NCBI GenBank assembly: GCA_025617745.1
Contig: CM046854.1
Coordinates: forward strand, 62,267,606 to 62,331,605
Direction of reading: 5' to 3'
Source: Heliocidaris erythrogramma
Taxonomy: Eukaryota > Echinodermata > Echinoidea > Camarodonta > Echinometridae
Length of the DNA stretch: 64,000 nucleotides
Under the pieces are notes generated by a model. It made no database searches, was not told where the DNA came from, and saw only the letters and a program-made list of their open reading frames with translations. Every line of letters begins with the position of its first letter. Position 1 is the stretch's first letter. Shown one piece after another: positions 57,862-64,000 of the stretch. The position numbers were made by a program, and so were the translations under genes.

Positions 57862-58297
57862 TAGACCGAAAATTCTGTCTCTCCTTCGTTAGCTCTTCAC
57901 TTAGAGACAGAAACGGCCGTATCACTCTGCTGTGCAAACCGAATACACATTGACTTACACACTATAACAGTTTGAATACGGCTGGAAGATTTTCAAACGG
58001 AGAAAACCTTGGACCCTGAATTACCTGAAAAAGGAGCATTAAAAGGAATAAAACGGTCAAATTGGTAAGTTGAACATGTTCGTTTAAGTATAGAGCCTAG
58101 GCCTAATCTATTTAATTTACACAAATATTTTTAAAAAACGTAATATTCACATTTTAACAACTACATGCCTACTGTTCCTCGGCGATCAGCGAGTTGCACA
58201 GGCGAGTGTACGGAGCGTTTCTGTCTTTAACTCTAAGTGAAGAGCCGACCCTATCCAAATAAGAGGCTAACGAACGAGAGACAGAATTTTCGGTCTA
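57862..58297. mobile_element. 436-bp TIR element
   Basis: The left arm tagaccgaaaattctgtctc with cttcgttagc and tcttcacttagag is mirrored by the right arm ending gagacagaattttcggtcta. The right arm has about 30 extra bases (ccgaccctatccaaataag). No coding capacity. Just left, near 57762-57802, a gcagcc/ggctgc hairpin followed by CTAG and T looks like a weak Helitron end. Confidence 0.72.
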
Positions 58298-58309
58298 CTT
58301 CAGTTCAAG

Positions 58310-59170
58310 TTCAAAGTTCAAACAGCCTGAACAACACACAAAGTCAGTAAGTCACAATGACACATTGACTTGTATTTTTGTCAAATGTACAGAATGTATG
58401 TATTGACAGTCAAATCATCATGATCATTGCAAATCCAGTTTACAGTATGATGGGGAGCCCCACTCATAGCTACATTCCTATACTTCGTGTGTATAATGTA
58501 GGCAGTCATACACGTCAACTTTTTAAAACACCACTGCACAAAAGACACCAACATTCACTCAAAATCGGCATTTAATTTACCAAAACCGACCCAAAAATAT
58601 TCAGGAAATACAATAAATTCAACTCCCCGATGTTGGAAAATAAATTTCCAAAAATGAAATCCATAATGTACTGTCGATTCTCGCGAAACGAGCTATCGGA
58701 GTCATTGTGTACATTTCCTTGTCCCCGCGGGCGCTGACATCTCCCCAAAGAGTTTTGTCCTTAAAAATTCGGTCCCTGTATGGTGTACACGGAAAAGTCC
58801 CGATTTTCTGTGTGCGCGATCGTAAAGATCGATGTGCGCTTGCGATCCCGAGTTTCTTCGTGGACAAAAATTTTATTGGCCGATTTTAGTCTAAGACATC
58901 GGCAGTATGTATGTAAACAACACGCGACCGCGAAACAAATCGGCGGGGATTTCTCCGGTTTTGGACAAGATTTTGACTTTGGATTTTGCTGAAAATATCA
59001 AAAGTTCTTCCTAACGACCATTTGAGGTAGGAGTGAGATTTTTAAGGGCTGAATTTGAAAGCAAGTATTTCAAATATTTATCTTATTTCTCTCCCCATAC
59101 CTTTACTACACGCGACAGAAAATACCAACTATTTTTGCATATTGTATTCGTAGTGGTCAATATGACCACT
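58310..59170. other. No gene seen
   Basis: Mixed sequence. A gtatgatggggagcccc segment near 58446 matches the outer end of the mosaic at 59180-60126, so it is a small fragment of that family. No supportable open frame. Confidence 0.4.
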
Positions 59171-59179
59171 ATTCGTGGT

Positions 59180-60126
59180 GTGGGGAGCCCCATGTCTGCG
59201 CACCTAAGGCTAAATGAACAAGAATTTCTTCAATATTCCTCTAAAGCTTAATTTTATATTATTCCTGATATTCTAAAGAGTAAGTCTGCAAAAAATCTTA
59301 TCAAAATTAGAGCAAGAACAATGCCATTTTCACAAGAAACGACGGCCCTGTCATTTCAACATTGCAAAAACAATGGTGCCCATGTCTGCGCACTCATTCA
59401 TTTTACACGCAGTTCGGGAGTTTTGACGTGAGAGACAACATTTTGAGGCTTGTGAATGAAAGGTTTGAAATCAGATCTTTTTTTCATTATTATGACTCGT
59501 TTTTTGCATGAATACTTATTGCTATGATAAAGATGAAAAGTTTGTGTTCGTTGCGTGTTTTGTTCTATTACTATTAGTATGGCTAGAGTGCCCAAGTCCG
59601 CGCAGTCATGGCAGTGCCCATGTCTGCCCACACGCGTAACTGCGCGATTCTAATAAAACAAAACAGGCAACGGACACAAACTTTTCATCTTTATCATAGC
59701 GATAAGTATTCATACAAAAAACGAGTCAAAATAATGAAAAAGGTCTTATTTCAGACATTTTATTCACAAGCCTCAAAATGTTGTCTTTCACATCAAAATT
59801 CCCGAACTGCGTGTAAAATGAATGAGTGCGCAGACATGAGCACCATTGTTTTTTCAATGTTGAAATGACACGGCCACCGTTTCTTGTGAAAATAGCATTG
59901 TTCTTGCTCTAATTTTGGTGAGATTTTTTGCAAACTTACTCTTTAGAATATCAGGAATAATATAAAATTAAGCTTTAGAGGAATATTAAAGAAATTCTTG
60001 TTCATTTTCAGGTCAAAACCTTAGGTGCGCAGACATAGGGCTCCCCATCATACTATTACTTAGAATCGCGCAGTTACGTGTGTGCGCAGACATGGGCACT
60101 GCGCAGACTTGGGCACTCTAGCCATA
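59180..60126. mobile_element. Mosaic inverted-repeat element
   Basis: Arms of about 400 bp face each other (ggggagccccatgtctgcgc near 59180; gcgcagacatagggctcccc ending near 60046). Between them is a segment tatggctagagtgcccaag (from 59579), which recurs inverted as cttgggcactctagccata at about 60107-60125. So a smaller element with its own inverted ends (about 59578-60126) sits beside a reversed copy of its own interior. Motifs catgtctgcgcac and actgcgcgattcta repeat throughout. There is no coding gene. Confidence 0.82.
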
Positions 60127-60389
60127 CTTACATACCGGTACAGTGAGTTACACTTACAAGTTCCAGTTAAACTTAAGTTAAACTAAAAGTTCCAGCATGC
60201 CAAAGTTTCTTTCCGTTTCACATCCACAAACTGGGGTTTCTACAACTTCAAGAAGTTAAGGCCGAAGTTAAATACCAGTTAAGTCATGACAGTGGATTCA
60301 ATCCAGTAGTAGATCATGTAGATGTAGAGACTAGAGGTCTAGTCTCTATAGAGTAAGTACAATCCAGCAATGACTCTAAATCTAATTAG

Positions 60390-60529
60390 GGTTGGTTGGT
60401 TCTTCTTTATGATGGCGCTCTTCAATCTCCTCAGATTATTTGCGCCAGTCATATTAGTAGGTTTGGCGTAGGCTTCGGAGAGCCCACGAGCGACTTTTTT
60501 GTGGTGAAAATGGTGTTAATGGTCATCAT
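60390..60529. repeat. Dispersed repeat, about 150 bp, copy 2
   Basis: Inverted match of 31114-31269, from ggttggttggttcttcttta through aggtttggcgtaggcttcgg to gtggtgaaaatggtgttaat. Copies differ at scattered positions. Confidence 0.75.
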
Positions 60530-60699
60530 TACTATGGTAAAAAGTTAATATCCCATCTCCAAAGTTAGATAGCTGTCGATCGTGATTATTCGTAATTATT
60601 CGCTATAATATCAAGATACCCCAGCAATCAATCGGAATTAACAGAGAGAGAGACGGGGGAAGTAAATTCCAATTGTTCATGGAAAACATGAAACATACA

Positions 60700-60771
60700 T
60701 ATCTATACACAATTATACACATACACATATACATATAAATATATACATATACATACACATACATACACACA
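60700..60771. repeat. tacaca / tatacata microsatellite
   Basis: Simple repeat of acatac, atatac and cacaca units. The tyrosine/valine/cysteine-rich minus-strand frame over it is repeat translation. Confidence 0.9.
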
Positions 60772-61032
60772 CACTGAAAAAACTCCGTGTAAAATTATAA
60801 CAGAAACGGGGTAAAATTCACCAGACCTCCGTGTTCCCGGGGGAGCAACACCAATGGTGTTAAATTTACCCCATTTCTTGGTTATTTGAAATTCAAATTC
60901 ACCAGTTAGACAAGTAAATTTGACCAGGAATTCGGCTTTCGCAAGCGAGCTCACCACATTCTTGGTAATCTGACCAAATATTACACGGAAATAAAATTAC
61001 ACGGAAAATTTTTACCGAGAGTTTTTTCAGTG
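60772..61032. mobile_element. 261-bp MITE
   Basis: The ends cactgaaaaaactc (60772-60785) and gagttttttcagtg (61019-61032) are perfect inverted repeats. The interior has ggtaaaattcacc/ggtgttaaatttacccc motifs. No coding capacity. CA flanks both ends but lies in a CA-rich context. Confidence 0.83.
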
Positions 61033-61236
61033 CATATACATACATTTTGTTTTATTTTTTGTTGCTCTTTACCCAATTTCTTCAACATTGTATATATAAC
61101 AATGTCTATGATAAAAAACGGGCTATCTAAAACGATTGGTATCATATATATAAACCAATAACAAACTGCACCTTCTGCAGTAAAATTGCAACGCCATCAA
61201 CATGTTGACATTTTGACTTGTTTATATTAATTATTT

Positions 61237-63210
61237 ATGATAGACAATCATGATGCTAACAATATTAACATTATTTCATCTAATTTATGTCCAAGTTCAT
61301 TTGATGTTAAAGTAAACGAAATTACAAACAATGTTTCACATGTCAACATAAGATCCTTACCCAAAAATGTTATGGGTTTACGATTATTGTACGAATCCTT
61401 ACAAACAAAATTTCATGTAATTGGGCTATCTGAGGTTTGGAAGGTCTCCTTGCCACATAATTGTTAGGTCTACAAGGATATTCATTAGAAGTTAAGTGTC
61501 GTGAAGCTCATCAAAGAGGGGGTGGTGTTGGGGCATATATTCATTCATCTGTACCATACAAAGTATTAAGTCCTAGTCTAGAAGTGAATCATGCTGAATC
61601 TCTTTGGATTGAAGCATCATTTGAAAAACAGTCATTCCTTTTTGGTATAATTTAAACCAAATACAGATGTATTAGAATTTCAAGAAAGTTTACTTAGCAC
61701 ACTTGAGTGTTTAAAAGTAGATAGGCTGAAGTGTATCATAATGGGTGATTTTAACATTAATACTATTAATCCAGGCAGTAGAGAAGATGATTTTATTACA
61801 GCTTTACAGTGTATGCAATTTCAACAACTTATTGAGGTTCCTACAAGGGTGAATAACAAATCAAGGTCTTTGATTGATCATGTCTATGCAAATTTTAGTT
61901 CAAAATGTGTTCATTCAGGTACAATAGCTACAGATATTTCTGATCATTTTCCTACGTATGCTATATTTGAGGATGAATTAAAGAGGCAAAGTCATAAACA
62001 GAAGATATTTAAAAGGAACTATAGATATTATAATAAGGTCAGCTTTTGTGTGGAGCTTTCTGCTCAAGACTGGAGTATCATTGAAAATGGAACCAATGTA
62101 AATGAAGCTTATGATACCTTTTTACAATCTTTTCGAACCATTTGTGATAAGCATGCTCCAATTTTGAAAAGTAACGTGAAGCAGAAAGGGGCAAGGAATC
62201 CATGGATAGCCATACTGAAATCAATCAGAAGGAAACATAAGCTTTATTCTAAAATGATTTCATTTAATCACCAGCCACAGCACGTGGACAAATATAAGAA
62301 GTATAGGAACATATTGACAAATGTTTTAAGAAAAGCGAAGAAGGACTATTATAGTAGTTTATTTATTACTCATAAAAATGATACTGGCCAGACTTGGAAA
62401 GTGATAAATGATCTCCTTTATAGTGGCAACAGTAAATCAAAGGTCACCCAGGTTGAGAAGTTGTGTGTTGATAGTAATGGAAGGAAGACTCCAGTTTCTT
62501 CTGCAGACGAGATTGGGCAAGTTTTTAATGATTTTTTTGTAAATGTGGGTCCAAATTTGGCAAGTAACATACAGGAAAATACTAATGGTAGTACCTTTAG
62601 GGATTATCTTTGTGATCAGGGCAAAGATACACTAAATTTTAAACCAATTACGGAAATGAAGTCCAATTTCAATTATTGTCTTTGAATGTAAATAAGGCTT
62701 GTGGTCATGATACTATCCCAGCCAGGCTGATAAGAGATGCAGCATATTTTATTGCCAGGCCACTGTCCTATATTTTTAATCTCTCACTTCTTACAGGAAA
62801 AGTTCCAAATTCGTTGAAGGTGGCCAAAGTAACACCTATCTATAAAAAAGGAGATAAGGAAAAGCCTGGTAATTATCGGCCAATATCCGTCCTTCCATTA
62901 TTTGCAAAAGTTTTAGAAAAAATGGTAAACGATAGATTATTGAATTTCTTAGAAAAGAATGAGATATTGTATAAACATCAATATGGTTTTAGGAAAAAAC
63001 ATAGTACAAAGCTCTCCTTAATCAATCTGATTAATGATGTTATTAAGTCGATAGATAAAGGGATGGTTACTATAGGAATTTTTATTGATTTTAAAAAGGC
63101 ATTTGATACCATAAATCATAGCATACTGTTTAAGAAACTAAAACATTATGGGGTGCGAGGTGTGCCTCTTCAGTGGTTTCAAGATTATTTAGAAAATAGA
63201 TTTCATAATG
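61237..63210 (+). pseudogene. LINE with endonuclease and N-terminal RT, 3' part missing
   Basis: An apurinic-type endonuclease is spread over frames from 61237 (HVNIRSLPKNVMGLRLL, GLSEVW), 61461 (RGGGVGAYIHSSVPYK) and 61741 (MGDFNINTINPG, SLIDHVYANF and ATDISDHFPTYAIF with the catalytic SDH). The 61741 frame then runs through the linker. RT begins in 62676-63215 with NKACGHDTIPARLI, KPGNYRPISVLP, HQYGFRKKHST and FIDFKKAFDTINH (motif A). It ends abruptly after QWFQDYLENR near 63205, before motifs B and C (YADD). Three or more frame changes make it dead. Motif style is CR1/Jockey-group. Loss of the 3' end is unusual for a LINE. Confidence 0.9.
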
Positions 63211-63215
63211 GTTAG

Positions 63216-64000
63216 TAGCGCGCATTTGGGTGTCCGAAAGTTGACACACACGCTTTAAACACGAATAGCACCACAAAATGTACTTAAGTTTGCAAAGAAT
63301 TGGACGTATATTCATAACTAGTGAATGAATCACTCTGGGGTGAAAATTCATTTCAATAGCTTTCATTTGATGTATATATTGTCAACTTTGCTTCAGTATC
63401 CAGTGATCATTTTTTCTTGAAAGTGTTCAATATTTTGTCTATGGCAATCCATCAAAAACCCACATAAATTATAGACACTGCCACCATTATTCTTCGACTG
63501 AAAAAATTCCAAGGGTCAGTGATGTCAAGGGTGATTGGTTTCAGAAGCTTGGATAAATTACCTATATCCTGATATAAGACATGATGTGATTGGTCCAAAA
63601 TCCAGTGATCATTTTTTTGGCAAAGTTTTAGATCAATCAAGCAGAATGTTGCAAAAATTTCTAGTCAAGAGTCACGTGACCTGCGTTCGCCTTCCGCGCC
63701 CAACTACAAAACGAGCTTTTCTTGCGGGAGATGGTGAGATTAAAACAAATTTTGAAGTGCGTTGTATCGCCTGAAATCTTTTGAATGTGACATTACTTCT
63801 TGATATTATTCGTACCAGTGTTAAGGTTCATAATAAATAAAATATCTGATTTAGGTAATTGTAGATGTCTTTTTGAAGGAGTGCATTCTGCTGGCGTATA
63901 TGATATCATTCGAATCATCCGTTTGCATTGGGACCTACCACTATCATTATAGGTGCGCACATAATGTGATGTGAATAAGCAACTAACAATGACAATGTAC
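63216..64000. other. No gene seen; unknown sequence abutting the LINE
   Basis: It starts with tagtagcgcgcatttgggtg directly after the LINE breaks off. The motif ccagtgatcattttttn occurs twice (about 63400 and 63602). It may be an inserted element or deletion junction continuing past the window. No supportable open frame. Confidence 0.4.

Overview
The window is eukaryotic: a repeat-saturated stretch from a marine invertebrate, most likely an echinoderm of the sea urchin type. The reasons are many acatgtacatgta-type microsatellites, BEL/Pao and DIRS-like retrotransposons, Helitron-like ends, and several dispersed families (for example the one starting ttaaaggccaagtccaccc) that I associate from memory with sea urchin DNA. 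The species call is inference. No rRNA, CRISPR array, operon or prokaryotic signal was found.

One host gene can be supported, on the minus strand. It is an immunoglobulin-superfamily gene assembled from four exons, all in phase 1: a signal-peptide exon (39993-39927), an Ig V/I-like exon (32276-31962), a second Ig exon (18539-18225) and a third Ig exon (15374-15111). The donor after the third Ig exon shows that the gene continues to the left. The three exon joins preserve one reading frame. The predicted product is secreted or membrane-bound and starts with a signal peptide and three Ig domains. Its introns (about 7.7, 13.4 and 2.9 kb) are filled with transposons.

Layout, left to right. 1-8133: a minisatellite, an apparently identical 266-bp direct repeat, and a broken BEL/Pao retrotransposon on the plus strand, ending in a 500-N assembly gap (8134-8633). 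8.6-15 kb: long-TIR elements in tandem, small foldback elements, and a GACCTTTGACC-type repeat. 15-32.3 kb: Ig exons, a tRNA-like SINE relic, foldbacks, DIRS copy 1 (about 20190-27143), a 150-bp tandem repeat, an internally deleted Tc1/mariner element and a 5'-truncated LINE. 32.3-40.1 kb: an LTR/primer-binding-site remnant, a TTAA-bounded 3.1-kb element carrying a 226-bp satellite array, and another terminal-repeat family just before the first coding exon. 40.2-43.6 kb: MITEs and a probable non-autonomous Helitron. 43.7-49.3 kb: DIRS copy 2. 49.7-64 kb: a TA-bounded 1.3-kb element, fragments, two broken LINEs, a mosaic inverted repeat, and MITEs.

The two DIRS copies are the most informative part. 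Both are in the same orientation, both show the internal complementary region diagnostic of the class, and each carries a nested DNA element absent from the other, so each serves as the other's empty site. All transposon proteins seen are broken by frameshifts, stops or deletions. I found no convincing wholly new biological system. The best leads are the Ig gene and the clean structural records left by the transposons.
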